From Bacillus sp. PK3_68 (GTDB lineage Bacteria; Bacillota; Bacilli; Bacillales; Domibacillaceae): a stretch of DNA of 64,000 bases. Under the pieces are notes generated by a model. It had not been told where the DNA came from and did not search any database. It saw only the letters and a program-made list of their open reading frames with translations. Location: positions 4,263,501-4,327,500 of the forward strand of contig NZ_NQYC01000001.1 of the NCBI RefSeq assembly GCF_003600835.1, written 5' to 3'. The number at the start of each line of letters is the position of its first letter. Within the stretch, counting starts at the first letter, position 1. The position numbers and the translations under genes are program-made. Positions 49,423-59,235 of the stretch are shown here, one piece after another.

Positions 49423-50234
49423 ATGGAAGAAAAAGCGATTGTTGAATTGCAAAAGCTCGGATTTTCAAAATATGAGTGTAAGGCCTATATAGGCTTATTG
49501 AAATCACCTGCGATAACTGGCTATGAATTAAGTAAGCGTTCGGGCGTTCCGCGGTCAATGATTTATGAGGTGTTGGGGAAATTACTTGATAAAGGAGCTG
49601 TTCAAACAGTTCCTTCGGATCCCGTTGTCTATCAACCTGTTGATCCGAAACGGTTGCTTTCTCGTCTGAAAGAAGAGATGAATACATCGTTTGAATGGTT
49701 AGAGTCTTCTCTTGCAGTGTTAGAGAGTGACCAAAAGATGGATGTGGTCACTAGAATTGTCCAATACGAGCATATCGTTCAAGAAATGCTTTCGATGATT
49801 CAATCAGCGAAAAAGAGATCTGGCTGTCCATCTGGGCTCCACTTGTGAAAGAGATTGAAAAGGCTGTTCGGGAGAAAGAAGGAACGATACCGATTTTTAC
49901 GGTTTTGTTTGGGGCGGAAAATAAGACATTAGGACACACGTATCACCATAACTATATGGCTCCAGGCATTGTCAGTAAACGCATGAATGGCTATTTAACT
50001 ATTCTCATTCGAGATGAAGAGGAAGCTCTCATTGCTAAGTTTAGCGACAAAGGTTCAGAGTGGGCGGTGAAGTCGACAGATCCTGCTCTTGTTCTTGTAG
50101 CTACCGAATATATTCGGCATGACATTATGGTGGAAGAAGTCACAAATGCGTTCGGCCCTGAAAAGCTAGAAGCGCTGTGGAAATCGCGAGAGGATTTGAT
50201 TCATGTAATGACAGGAAAAAACAGCTTAACATAA
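49423..50234 (+). pseudogene. TrmB-family transcriptional regulator, frameshifted
   Basis: N-terminal TrmB winged helix (LGFSKYECKAYIGLL, GYELSKRSGVPRSMIYEVLGKLLDKGAV) and a C-terminal effector domain. The first frame breaks at 49810-49814, a run of five A; the continuation KEIEKAVREKEGTIPIF is in the next frame to 50234. One more A gives about 270 residues, the normal size. GGGAGGG precedes the ATG. TrmB proteins often sense sugars or metabolites; the EamA gene that follows after a terminator is a possible target. Confidence 0.84.
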
Positions 50235-50249
50235 AGCTGTTTTTTTATC
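50216..50249 (+). terminator. Terminator of the TrmB-like gene
   Basis: AAAAAACAGCTT / AAGCTGTTTTTTT stem with a 5-base loop at the stop codon. Confidence 0.8.
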
Positions 50250-50297
50250 ACAAAAATAATAGTCGTTATGCTTATAACGACTTAAGGGACGGATTAG

Positions 50298-51176
50298 ATG
50301 TATGCAAAATTAAAGTTTGCCAGCTCTATGGCTATATTTGGTTCAATTGGTCTATTTTCAGAAAAAACTGGTCTGCACTCGATAGAGTTAGTTTTTGTGC
50401 GTTGTCTTTGTGCAAGCATTCTTTTAGGAGCAATATGGGTTTTTAGCAAACGAAAAACAAAACAACAAAAGCAAGAGCCTATCCCTCGTCGAGAGTATCT
50501 ACTTGCCTTATTATGCGGGCTATTTCTTATCATAAATTGGGTCTTTTTCTTTCGTTCTTTAGAATTGATGCCTATTACTGTAGCAGTGTCCATTTATCAT
50601 TTAGCACCGGTTATTGTGCTCCTTTTAGGCTCTGTTATTTTTAAAGAAAAAATAACTAAAATAGGATTGCTCTTTTTCTTTGTTTGCTTTTTTGGCACAT
50701 TATTAGTTGGAGGAATCCATCAACATACTACTCTTGATGGTTTCTTCGCTACCGGTATTTTATGGGCATTTGCAGCGGCTTTTTTCTACGCCCTTACTTC
50801 CATTACGGGAAAGGGAATTCAAGTACTTAGTCCAGTGTCAACAACGGTTATTCAAACAAGTTTAGGTGTTTTATTGTTGATGCCGTTAGTAGATTGGACA
50901 AGTTTTATACCTCTTACCTTCATAAACTGGTGTTATATCCTTGTGACAGGATTTATTCATACTGGATTTGTGTTTTACTTATTTTTCAGTAGTTTGCGTG
51001 AATTAAAGGCTCAAACCATCGCTCTTTTAGTCTTTGTAGATCCGGTTGTTGCCATCTTGCTTGATGTAACCCTTTTACACTATCGTCCGGATGCTTACCA
51101 GCTGCTTGGAATCATTCTGGTATTTGTGGGAATCAGTTATTCTCCTAAAAAAGAAGAAGGGTTAGAAAAAGCATAA
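50298..51176 (+). CDS. EamA/DMT-family transporter
   Basis: 292 residues, ten membrane helices in two EamA repeats (IFGSIGLFSEKTG ... IINWVFFFRSLELMPITVAVSIYHLAPVIVLLLGSV and the second half with TSITGKGIQVLSPV). Members export amino acids, nucleosides or drugs. AAGGGACGG precedes the ATG, and a CTTAAGG motif like those near the sulfatase gene lies at the same place. Substrate unknown. Confidence 0.85.
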   Translation: MYAKLKFASSMAIFGSIGLFSEKTGLHSIELVFVRCLCASILLGAIWVFSKRKTKQQKQEPIPRREYLLALLCGLFLIINWVFFFRSLELMPITVAVSIYHLAPVIVLLLGSVIFKEKITKIGLLFFFVCFFGTLLVGGIHQHTTLDGFFATGILWAFAAAFFYALTSITGKGIQVLSPVSTTVIQTSLGVLLLMPLVDWTSFIPLTFINWCYILVTGFIHTGFVFYLFFSSLRELKAQTIALLVFVDPVVAILLDVTLLHYRPDAYQLLGIILVFVGISYSPKKEEGLEKA

Positions 51177-51598
51177 ATGTGTTCGCTCAAACTATTAATC
51201 CAGCGCTTGTGGTGGAGTGAGTTGAAGTGATAAAGGCAAGGAAGAGATAGGCAAAATGAAGAGGAACGCGATCATCATAATTCATGCGTTCAGAGCAAAA
51301 ACTTTGATGAAAGCCTTAAGGGGGACAAACCTTAAGGCTGAATTTGTTGAGAGTGTTATTTTGGGCGACACCTTAAGCGGAGATGCAATCAGCTATTCAC
51401 TTCATTAATAAGCATGAGTTCTGACAGATATATTTAGCTCATGTATCAGTAAAACTGAAGTCACCATTAAAAATAGTAATTTTACTTAAGGGTAATTCAA
51501 TTATAAAATTAGTTAAAATTATTAGAATAGTCTAAAAACAACTTTGCGTTTAAAAGAACAAAGAGGTGCTTGTTGATTAAACAAGAAAGGGGAATAAA
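51177..51598. promoter_or_regulatory. Upstream region of the sulfatase gene with repeated CTTAAGG motifs
   Basis: 422 bases without a gene. A perfect 10-bp inverted repeat AGCCTTAAGG / CCTTAAGGCT with an 8-base spacer (51312-51339), a further CCTTAAGCGG at 51371 and CTTAAGG at 51485 may be operator sites, or the first may be a hairpin in a leader RNA. The last 120 bases are AT-rich and should hold the promoter, which I cannot fix. Confidence 0.5.
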
Positions 51599-53590
51599 AT
51601 GCTTGGAAAATCTTTTGTCAAGGGGATTGTTTCCGTTCCAATTGTTTTGGTTTTATTAGCCGGATCTTCCGTTATAAAGGCTGCATCTGATCAGCCGCTG
51701 CCGGCAACTCATTCAACTATTTTAGCAAATAAGGGCGTTTATAAACAGTTGGATTTTGCGGATAAGGAAGATTTTAAGAATGCACATAAAGGATTTATTG
51801 CACCTTTAAATAAGAATCCTATTAAAAACTCAAAAGGTAACGTAGTATGGGACAGCAATCAATATTCATTTATTAAAGAGAACCAGCCAGCGAGCTCTAC
51901 CGTAAATCCGAGCTTGTGGAGACAGGCTCAATTACAAAATATTTCAGGCTTATTTAAAGTAGTGGATGGCGTTTATCAAGTTCGGGGACAGGATTTATCG
52001 GTGCTTACCATTGTGGAAGGAAAAACCGGATTAATCGTTTTGGATGCGCTTTCTACAATTGAAACAGCTAAGGCAGCCATGGAACTGTATTTCGAGCATC
52101 GCCCCAAGAAAACAGTAAGTGCCATTGTTATCAGTCATAGTCATGCGGATCACTTTGGCGGTATAAAAGGCATTGCCCAATACGCGGAAAATCCAGCAAA
52201 AGTGCCTATTATTGTCCCAGCAAAATTTAACGAAGAAGCGCTGAGTGAAAATGTTCTCTTAGGTAATATCATGTCTCGGCGTGCAGGTTATATGTTTGGC
52301 AACCTTTTGTCTGCTGGTGAAAAAGGGTTCGTTACTTCCGGTATTGGCCCGGGGCTAAGTAACGGAACTTTTAGTTATTTGCCTCCAACAATGGAAGTAA
52401 AGAAAGATATTCAAACGGTAGAGATAGACGGAATAACGTTTGAATTTCTGTTGACTCTGGACTCAGAAGCTCCATCCGAAATGCATTATTATATTCATGA
52501 CTATAAAACGCTGGTGATAGCCGAAAACACAGGACATACATTACACAATATTTACACATTAAGAGGGGCTAAAACGAGAGATGCCTTAAAATGGGTAGAA
52601 GCATTGGACAAAACAGTGGACCTATACGGAAGTAAAGATATAGAGGCTATGGTTACCGCTCACTCTTGGCCTGTATGGAATAAAGAGCGCATTTTAGAAC
52701 AGTTGAAAAGCCAACGTGATTTATACAAGTATATTCATGACCAAACTATCCGATTGGCTAATTTGGGCTTTACGCCGGATGAAATTGCCGAAAAGCTAAA
52801 GCTTCCTGAAAAGTTAGACAAAGCCTGGGCTAATCGAGGTTATTATGGAACGATGAAACATAATGTTAAGGCCGTATATAACTATTATTTAGGATATTTC
52901 AACGGTAATCCGTCCGACTTAGACCCCTTATCTCAAGAGGAATCGGGGGAGAAATATGTGCAATATATGGGCGGGGAAAAGAAGGTTCTTAAGCAGGCAA
53001 AACTTGACTATAAAAAAGGAGAATACCGCTGGGTAGCTCAAGTCTTAAAGCATGTAGTCATGGCGAATCCCAATAATATAGAGGCAAAAAATTTATTGGC
53101 TAAAGCTTATGAGCAGCTAGGATATATGGCTGAATCCTCTGTTTGGCGTAATTTCTATCTTACCGGCGCCGAGGAGTTAAGGAATGGTGTAGCAGACTCG
53201 AAGGGAACGGGTGGAATGATGAATCTGGATACACTGCTCAATATGCCAGTGGATGATTTTCTTAAATTTTTGTCTATTAAATTAAATGGAACAAAAGCAG
53301 AAAATAAAAATATGACGTTTAACATTACATTTACAGATTCACAAGTTAACTATGTAATGAATCTAGAAAACTCCGTGTTAAATTTCAAAAAGGAGAAAAC
53401 AGCATCCAAACCTGATACAACATTAGTGTTAGATAGAGTAACCTTCTACATGATTGCTTTAGGGAGAGAGAATTTGTCTGAAATGGAAAAAGCGGAGAAG
53501 GTTTCTGTTTCTGGCAGTAAGGAACGCTTCGAAAATTTCTTGTCTTTACTCGATCAATTTCACCCTAAAGTTAATATCGTTACCCCATGA
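51599..53590 (+). CDS. Secreted SdsA-type alkylsulfatase (metallo-beta-lactamase fold)
   Basis: Hydrolyses sulfate esters of alcohols, as SdsA1 of Pseudomonas does with dodecyl sulfate. 663 residues: Sec signal peptide (cleavage near IKA), metallo-beta-lactamase domain with the zinc motif H-S-H-A-D-H near residue 180 and further ligands in IAENTGHT and TAHSWPVW, the family signature YTLRGAKTRDALKW, the dimerisation segment RGYYGTMKHNVKAVYNYYLGYFNGNPSDLDPL, and a C-terminal SCP2-like domain from about 535. AAAGGGGA precedes the ATG. It heads the island. Chain length specificity cannot be read. Confidence 0.9.
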   Translation: MLGKSFVKGIVSVPIVLVLLAGSSVIKAASDQPLPATHSTILANKGVYKQLDFADKEDFKNAHKGFIAPLNKNPIKNSKGNVVWDSNQYSFIKENQPASSTVNPSLWRQAQLQNISGLFKVVDGVYQVRGQDLSVLTIVEGKTGLIVLDALSTIETAKAAMELYFEHRPKKTVSAIVISHSHADHFGGIKGIAQYAENPAKVPIIVPAKFNEEALSENVLLGNIMSRRAGYMFGNLLSAGEKGFVTSGIGPGLSNGTFSYLPPTMEVKKDIQTVEIDGITFEFLLTLDSEAPSEMHYYIHDYKTLVIAENTGHTLHNIYTLRGAKTRDALKWVEALDKTVDLYGSKDIEAMVTAHSWPVWNKERILEQLKSQRDLYKYIHDQTIRLANLGFTPDEIAEKLKLPEKLDKAWANRGYYGTMKHNVKAVYNYYLGYFNGNPSDLDPLSQEESGEKYVQYMGGEKKVLKQAKLDYKKGEYRWVAQVLKHVVMANPNNIEAKNLLAKAYEQLGYMAESSVWRNFYLTGAEELRNGVADSKGTGGMMNLDTLLNMPVDDFLKFLSIKLNGTKAENKNMTFNITFTDSQVNYVMNLENSVLNFKKEKTASKPDTTLVLDRVTFYMIALGRENLSEMEKAEKVSVSGSKERFENFLSLLDQFHPKVNIVTP

Positions 53591-53916
53591 TGGCGGCTGC
53601 TTTAGATTATTTATAAAAAATAGCTTACATTCGGTAAAAAGGATGGATGACCACTATTGATTCCCGCGAGTTTAATTCTTAACCTCGTGGGCTTGAATTT
53701 AATCGTTAATTCTGCAGCCATCCATCCCTGTTTTCATAAATCCACTCACCGTTCTTTAATTAAATCATCCTGCTTGATAACAGAATTGAAAATCAATAAG
53801 GTGAAAAAATATTCAACCTTTGACAATTTGAAAGCAATTGTAAGCGCTTCCTGTGAAGGCTTGAAACAGCGCGTTGCCAATATAGATAGAAGTCTTTAAA
53901 ACTGGAGGGATGAGGA
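53591..53916. other. Structured gap between sulfatase and MFS genes
   Basis: A nested stem-loop: outer stem GGATGGATG / CATCCATCC (53641-53649 with 53719-53727), inner stem CCCGCGAG / CTCGTGGG (53663-53670 with 53684-53691), followed by CTGTTTTC. It may be a terminator or an attenuator. An 80-codon frame here (53657-53899) has no ribosome binding site and is not called. Confidence 0.5.
53839..53852. promoter_or_regulatory. Possible cre site before the MFS gene
   Basis: TGTAAGCGCTTCCT matches the CcpA pattern at 12 of 14 positions, with a perfect AAGCGCTT core. It lies 65 bases before the MFS start, suggesting carbon catabolite repression of the catabolic genes. Confidence 0.55.
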
Positions 53917-55155
53917 ATGCAGTTGTATGTAAGCAAGAAACGAAAATTTATTATCAGTGGTCTCTTATTTATTGGGATGATTTTAAGCTTTTTTGATCGA
54001 GTGGCCATAAATGTCGGTATTATTCCTATTACAGATGAGTTCCATCTCAATACGTCTCAAACGGGTTTGCTAATCAGCATATTTTTTGTTAGTTATTCTC
54101 TAATGCAGCTGCTTGGTGGGTGGATGACCGATAAATATGGAGCTCGAGTGATGATTACGGTCTCTTTATTTAGCTGGTCTGTATTCACGATGATGACAGG
54201 GTTTGCGTGGTCATTTCTATCTTTATTATTCGTTCGTTTTCTGTTCGGATTAGGAGAGGGGCCTTTCTATCCAGCCAGTATGTCCACGATAAGAGAGAAC
54301 TTTCCAGAAGAAGAACGGGGCCGGGCCAATTCCTTTTTCTTGTCTGCTCAAAATATTGGGGGAATATTAGGTACTGCTCTTGCTGCTTCCATGGTAGCTG
54401 CGTTCGGCTGGAGAGGCATGTTTACTATTGCGGGGGTTTTAGGGATTTTAATTTCTTTTGGTATTTGGTTTGTTCTCAAGCCTCAAAGCACAAAAGAGGT
54501 TAAGCAATTCAATAAAATACAAAATAAAGTTTCTATTAAGTTATTGTTTAAAACCGAAAATATTTGGAAACTCATTACGTTCAAATTTCTATGTAATATT
54601 ATTAACTATGGTCTAATATCATGGATGCCTATCTATTTAGTTAAGGAAAAAGGGGTCGAGTTGGTAGCCGCCGGGGGATTGTTGGCGATTCCTTATATTT
54701 TTGGGTTTTTAATGTTTAATGTCAGCGGGTGGCTGCTGGATAAATATATGGCTAATCGTGAAAAATATCTTGCTGCTGCAGGCGCCTTATTATCGGCAAT
54801 TTTTCTCTATTTAATGTCTAACGCCACATCTATAGCACTTATCATCACCTATCTTACTCTTAACTCCATAGCGCTCTCTTTCTTTGGAACCGTTCTTTAT
54901 ACAATTATTATAAAATATGCTCCGAAAGAAGTTACCGGTTCTGCCTCTGGACTTGTAACTTTTGCCGGGCAAATTGCCGGTGGTGTTTCGCCTTTGGCTA
55001 TTGGCCTAATTATTCATCTATTTAATAACTCCTACAATGCAGCTTTTTGGTTTTTAATGATCGTAGCGTTACTCGGAACAGCAGTGGCCATATCTATCAA
55101 AAACAATCCAACTCAACCGGCAAAACCATACGAAAAAACAACTACCATAGTATAA
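53917..55155 (+). CDS. MFS transporter (anion:cation symporter type)
   Basis: 412 residues, twelve membrane helices. The start (FIGMILSFFDRVAINVGIIPITDEF) and the motif RFLFGLGEGPFYPASMSTIRENFPEEERGRANS are typical of the ACS branch, which imports organic acids such as hexuronates and phthalate. In this cluster it may import the product of the secreted sulfatase or a related organic acid (inference). GGAGGG precedes the ATG. Confidence 0.85.
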   Translation: MQLYVSKKRKFIISGLLFIGMILSFFDRVAINVGIIPITDEFHLNTSQTGLLISIFFVSYSLMQLLGGWMTDKYGARVMITVSLFSWSVFTMMTGFAWSFLSLLFVRFLFGLGEGPFYPASMSTIRENFPEEERGRANSFFLSAQNIGGILGTALAASMVAAFGWRGMFTIAGVLGILISFGIWFVLKPQSTKEVKQFNKIQNKVSIKLLFKTENIWKLITFKFLCNIINYGLISWMPIYLVKEKGVELVAAGGLLAIPYIFGFLMFNVSGWLLDKYMANREKYLAAAGALLSAIFLYLMSNATSIALIITYLTLNSIALSFFGTVLYTIIIKYAPKEVTGSASGLVTFAGQIAGGVSPLAIGLIIHLFNNSYNAAFWFLMIVALLGTAVAISIKNNPTQPAKPYEKTTTIV

Positions 55156-55277
55156 AACTAGAAAGAGTATCCTATTTAGCGTAGATGGTTTAAACTGTTC
55201 TAATCTTCTTCTCTAAAATTGAAAGGGTTTTCCGTTAGAGATATGATATTGGTAGCAGGATAGAAGGAGAATGAGCC

Positions 55278-56183
55278 ATGAATATTGAACAATTAGAATA
55301 CATTATAAAGGTAGCCGAGGTAAATTCAATTTCCACAGCTTCAGAAAAACTCCACATTTCTCAGTCTGGAATCAGCATGGCTATTACAAGTCTCGAAAAT
55401 GAATTAGGTATCAAAATCTTCAAGCGATCACGATTAGGAACCATACCTACAGAAGACGGAAAAGAAATTATCCAAAAAGCTCATGAGGTATTGAGCAAGC
55501 TGGAGGAAATTAGAGACAGTGCGCAAATGCACTCGGATACAATGGAAAAAGAGCTGCGTCTATCATCCACACAAGGTTTATTTCTTACGATTTTGCCCAA
55601 ATCCTTAGCCTTATTTAAAAAAAAGTACCCTGAAGTAAAAATTATGATTGAAGAAAAAGGGGGACAAGAAATCATCGAAGATGTATTAAATGATAAAATT
55701 GACATCGGCCTATTAAATATTCCACCGCTTAAACCAAAGGAAAGTGAGTTGGAATTTCAACCTTTAATGGAAGCGAAAGTAATTGTGTCAGTCAGCAGGA
55801 ACTCTTCTTTAGCAGGCCGAAAAAGTATAAGCCCCGAAGAACTGCTGAACGAAGACTTAGTCGTCTACAATGGACCAAAAATGAAAAGGTTTATTAAAGA
55901 ATTTTTTGCTCGTTACGGCGAAATGAATGTTTTGTTTTTCACAAATAATACAGAGATTATCAAAAAAACAGTCGCTGAGGGATTAGCCATTTCCTTTTCT
56001 TATGATATTGGAATGAATAGTGATCCCTATTTTCTAGGCGGAGAACTGGTAGCTATTCCTTTAATAAATCTAGAAAACAATTCAATGGAACTGGGCTACG
56101 TTCGCTCGAAGAAGCAATATTTTTCAAAGGCTGCTAAGGAATTTATCAAATGTCTCGAATTTTATACTACTCTTAAATATTAG
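55278..56183 (+). CDS. LysR-family regulator of the island
   Basis: 301 residues: N-terminal winged helix (YIIKVAEVNSISTASEKLHISQSGISMAI) and a substrate domain from about residue 90. In Pseudomonas the sdsA gene is activated by the LysR protein SdsB; an analogous role here follows from position only. AGGAG precedes the ATG by seven bases. A strong terminator follows, separating it from the fatty acid genes. Confidence 0.86.
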   Translation: MNIEQLEYIIKVAEVNSISTASEKLHISQSGISMAITSLENELGIKIFKRSRLGTIPTEDGKEIIQKAHEVLSKLEEIRDSAQMHSDTMEKELRLSSTQGLFLTILPKSLALFKKKYPEVKIMIEEKGGQEIIEDVLNDKIDIGLLNIPPLKPKESELEFQPLMEAKVIVSVSRNSSLAGRKSISPEELLNEDLVVYNGPKMKRFIKEFFARYGEMNVLFFTNNTEIIKKTVAEGLAISFSYDIGMNSDPYFLGGELVAIPLINLENNSMELGYVRSKKQYFSKAAKEFIKCLEFYTTLKY

Positions 56184-56217
56184 TTTCCTATGTTGAAGGG
56201 AAACTAATATTTTTTTA
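56178..56217 (+). terminator. Terminator of the LysR gene
   Basis: ATATTAGTTTCC / GGAAACTAATAT perfect stem with a roughly 10-base loop and a long T run. Confidence 0.9.
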
Positions 56218-56360
56218 TCTTTCATCAATATTTTTTATGTACTTATCATATTTTGTTATTTTACTTAAATGAAATTTATATTTAAAATTAATTATTATAA
56301 TATTTAAAACTTTTAAATAGTTGGTAGATTCTACAAAATAAAAATCGAAAGGGGAAGCCT

Positions 56361-57533
56361 ATGTTAACGACGCGGGAAGAAGAATTAGAGATACTTCAAA
56401 CAAAGTTGCAGCATTTTATTCAAAATGAATTGCTTCCATATGAAAAGAAGCAAGGGTTAAATGCTGAAGAGGATATTCCGATGGAGGCTATTCAGTGGGT
56501 AAGAAAGCGATCAAGGGAATTGGGCTTTTACGGCATTAATCTTCCTGAAAAGTATGGAGGGCAGAATGTTAGTTTAAGAGGGTTATGTATGCTTAAGGAA
56601 GAATTGGCGCGTTCTGGAGCTGTTTTATGGGGGCAAGTGATTGGCGAGATTGGTGGACCACTAAGAATCGGCCAGATGTTGGAAAGCTTTACAAAAGAGC
56701 AGATCGAAAAATATGTGTTGCCCGTCGTATCTGGAGAAGCTAGCTGCTGTTTTGCACTGACAGAACCAAATGCTGGATCGGATGCTTTTGCTATTGAAAC
56801 AACAGCTGTCAGGGACGGTGGCGATTATATAGTAAATGGGAAGAAGCACTTTATTAGTGCAGCTCCTTATGCTGACTTTGCTATTGTCATAGCCAAAGAA
56901 TTGCAGGAAGGAGAAAAAGCAAGGATTACCGCTTTCTTGATAGATAAAAAAACATCCCAGCATTCAGGGTTTGAACTGGGAGATATTCAAGTTCCCCTAT
57001 CAGGAGAACGAATACATGCTGAATTGATTTTCAAGCAATGTCGAGTACCTGCCGCTAATATCATCGGAGAACCAGGAAAAGGGCTGCAGCTCGGATTGAA
57101 AAGAATAAACACCAATCGCGTTTCACATGCAGCGGGTTTTGTCGGAATGGCTCAACGTCTTCTCGATTTATCTATTGATCATGCTAAAACGAGAGTGCAA
57201 CACGGACGGCCTATCAGTGATTTTCAAGCAATTCAGCACATGCTCGCGGAAATGGCAACGGAGATCTACGCAGCGAGGTGTATGGTCTATGATGTGGTTG
57301 AAAAAATTGACAGAGGAGAGGAGGAGAGAGCCGGTGCATCTATGGCTAAGTTGTTTGCTTCAGAGGTGAATAGTCGTGTGGCTGATAAAGCTATCCAAAT
57401 TCTTGGCTCTAAAGGATTAGTGAAAGGGCATCCGGTAGAAAAAATGTATAGAAGTGCGCGGATGTATCGAATTTTAAGTGGAACCTCAGAAATCCAAAAA
57501 AATACGATTGCTAAGGCACTATTGAAAAATTAA
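56361..57533 (+). CDS. Acyl-CoA dehydrogenase
   Basis: FAD enzyme of 390 residues that makes the alpha-beta double bond in acyl-CoA. Seen: GFYGINLPEKYGGQN, CCFALTEPNAGSD (FAD-binding signature), VNGKKHFISAAPYAD, and the C-terminal ILSGTSEIQKNTIAK. In most straight-chain enzymes the residue just before GTSEIQ is the catalytic Glu; here it is Ser, so the base may lie elsewhere or the reaction may differ. GGGGAAGCC precedes the ATG. First gene of a likely operon, 26 bases before the ligase. Confidence 0.87.
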   Translation: MLTTREEELEILQTKLQHFIQNELLPYEKKQGLNAEEDIPMEAIQWVRKRSRELGFYGINLPEKYGGQNVSLRGLCMLKEELARSGAVLWGQVIGEIGGPLRIGQMLESFTKEQIEKYVLPVVSGEASCCFALTEPNAGSDAFAIETTAVRDGGDYIVNGKKHFISAAPYADFAIVIAKELQEGEKARITAFLIDKKTSQHSGFELGDIQVPLSGERIHAELIFKQCRVPAANIIGEPGKGLQLGLKRINTNRVSHAAGFVGMAQRLLDLSIDHAKTRVQHGRPISDFQAIQHMLAEMATEIYAARCMVYDVVEKIDRGEEERAGASMAKLFASEVNSRVADKAIQILGSKGLVKGHPVEKMYRSARMYRILSGTSEIQKNTIAKALLKN

Positions 57534-57559
57534 GAGCTCTTTTATGGAGGGGATAATGA

Positions 57560-59133
57560 ATGTGGGATAAGATAACATTTCAATCACTGGTGTATAAAGG
57601 AATAAAGCGATTTGGCGAACTGCCAGCCATTACTTTGCTACCGAGTGGAGAAACGATAACTTATAAAGAGCTATGGAACAAGATAGAACGGATTTCTTCT
57701 TACTTACTTCGCTTAGGTGCCGGAAGAGGTATTCACATAGCGACTATTATTCCAAATAGCTTGGAAAGTGTGATGTTTGGTTTGGCTGTTCAGCAATGTG
57801 GTGCTACTTTGATACCAATAGGTGAAAAGCTAGGAAAACGAGAAATAAATTTTATTTTAAAAGAAACAAAACCCAAACTGGTGATAATAGCTGCACAGAC
57901 ACACTTTGATACCTTCCTCGAATATTTAGGAGAAGCAAAAGAAGAAGGTGTTCATATCATTGGCCTTCCTGAATTTGGTCATCATTATCCGGAAGGGTTT
58001 GAACAGTTCCAATGGCCCGAAGAAATCGAAGATGTAGACTTGCCAATTGCTAAGAAAGAAGATATCGCTCTTCTATCCTATACAGGCGGGACAACCGGTA
58101 CGCCTAAAGGAGTAATGCATTCTCAGCAAGGATTGGGTGCTGCCATCATTTCCGCTGCTATCGAGGATCCGCTTGATGACCGGGACCGATTATTGCTGAG
58201 CACGCCAATTGTTCATTCGGCCGGTTCGTTGCTTTGGAGATCTCTTGTGTCAGGAGTGCATATTTATGTGATGCGATCATTTAATGCGGAAACGTTCATA
58301 CAAGCCATAAAAGACCATGAGATTACGACCACCTTTATGGTGCCGACTATGTTATATAGGCTTCTCGATCAGGCAAGGAAGATTGACTATGATATGAGCT
58401 CGATGCGCAGCATCTTCTATGGAGCGTCACCAATTTCGCAAAAGCGTTTAAAAGAAGCTTTCGAGGTATTTGGACCAATTATGCGTCAGCAATACGGAAT
58501 GACAGAATGTAATATTGTCATTACAAGACTATCGAAAAGCGCTCATATTTGGGCTTATCATAACAATGCAGAGGTGTTGAAGAGCTGTGGGAAGCCATGC
58601 CTATTTACTGAAGTTCGTCTGATTGACGATAAAGGAAACGACGTAAAGCCGTTCGAGCTTGGAGAAATTATCGTAAAATCACCAGCGATGATGGTGGGTT
58701 ACTATCAAAGACCTGACCTTACCCAGGAATCCATTCGTGACGGCTGGTTCTACACCGGAGATATTGGCAGGTGGGATGAAAACGGTTACCTTTATATTGT
58801 AGATCGGAAGAAAGATATGATCATTACAGGTGGAATGAACGTATATTCTTCAGAAGTGGAACGAGTAGTGAATCAGCACCCCTCTATTGCATTAAGTGCG
58901 TGTATAGGTGTTCCCCACCCAGATTGGGGGAGGCGGTATGTATAGTTGTATCACTGCGAGAAGGATTGACCTGTACTAGCGAGCAATTAATTGATTTCTG
59001 CAAACAAAGAACCTCCAAATATATGATACCTAAAGTCGTCCATTTTCTTGATAAATTTCCATTAACACCGATTGGGAAAATTGATAAAAAGGCATTAAGA
59101 AAGATGTTTGCAGAAGGTATTTTAACTATCTAG
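57560..59133 (+). pseudogene. Acyl-CoA ligase (AMP-forming), frameshifted near the C-terminus
   Basis: Activates a fatty or other carboxylic acid to its CoA ester with ATP. The P-loop LSYTGGTTGTPKG, the motif YGMTE and the hinge region YTGDIGRWDENGYLYIVDRKKDMI are intact. The frame breaks at a G run of five (58926-58930) and stops at 58945; the last domain with the catalytic Lys in PLTPIGKIDKKALR is in the next frame to 59133. One more G gives about 524 residues, a normal size. GGAGGGG precedes ATG 57560. In the island it would activate the acid made from the released alcohol. Confidence 0.88.
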
Positions 59134-59235
59134 GGGAGGTTTCTTAAAAGAAGGTTTGACTAAGCGATATGATGACTGCCTCTCTCGGAATATTTTGTTT
59201 TGGTTAGATCTTTACTCTGTTTAAGGAGAGAGAAT

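Noticed and set aside
53657..53899. 80-residue plus-strand frame
   Set aside because: TTG start without a ribosome binding site, and it covers a structured region and a CcpA-like site; no motif seen.
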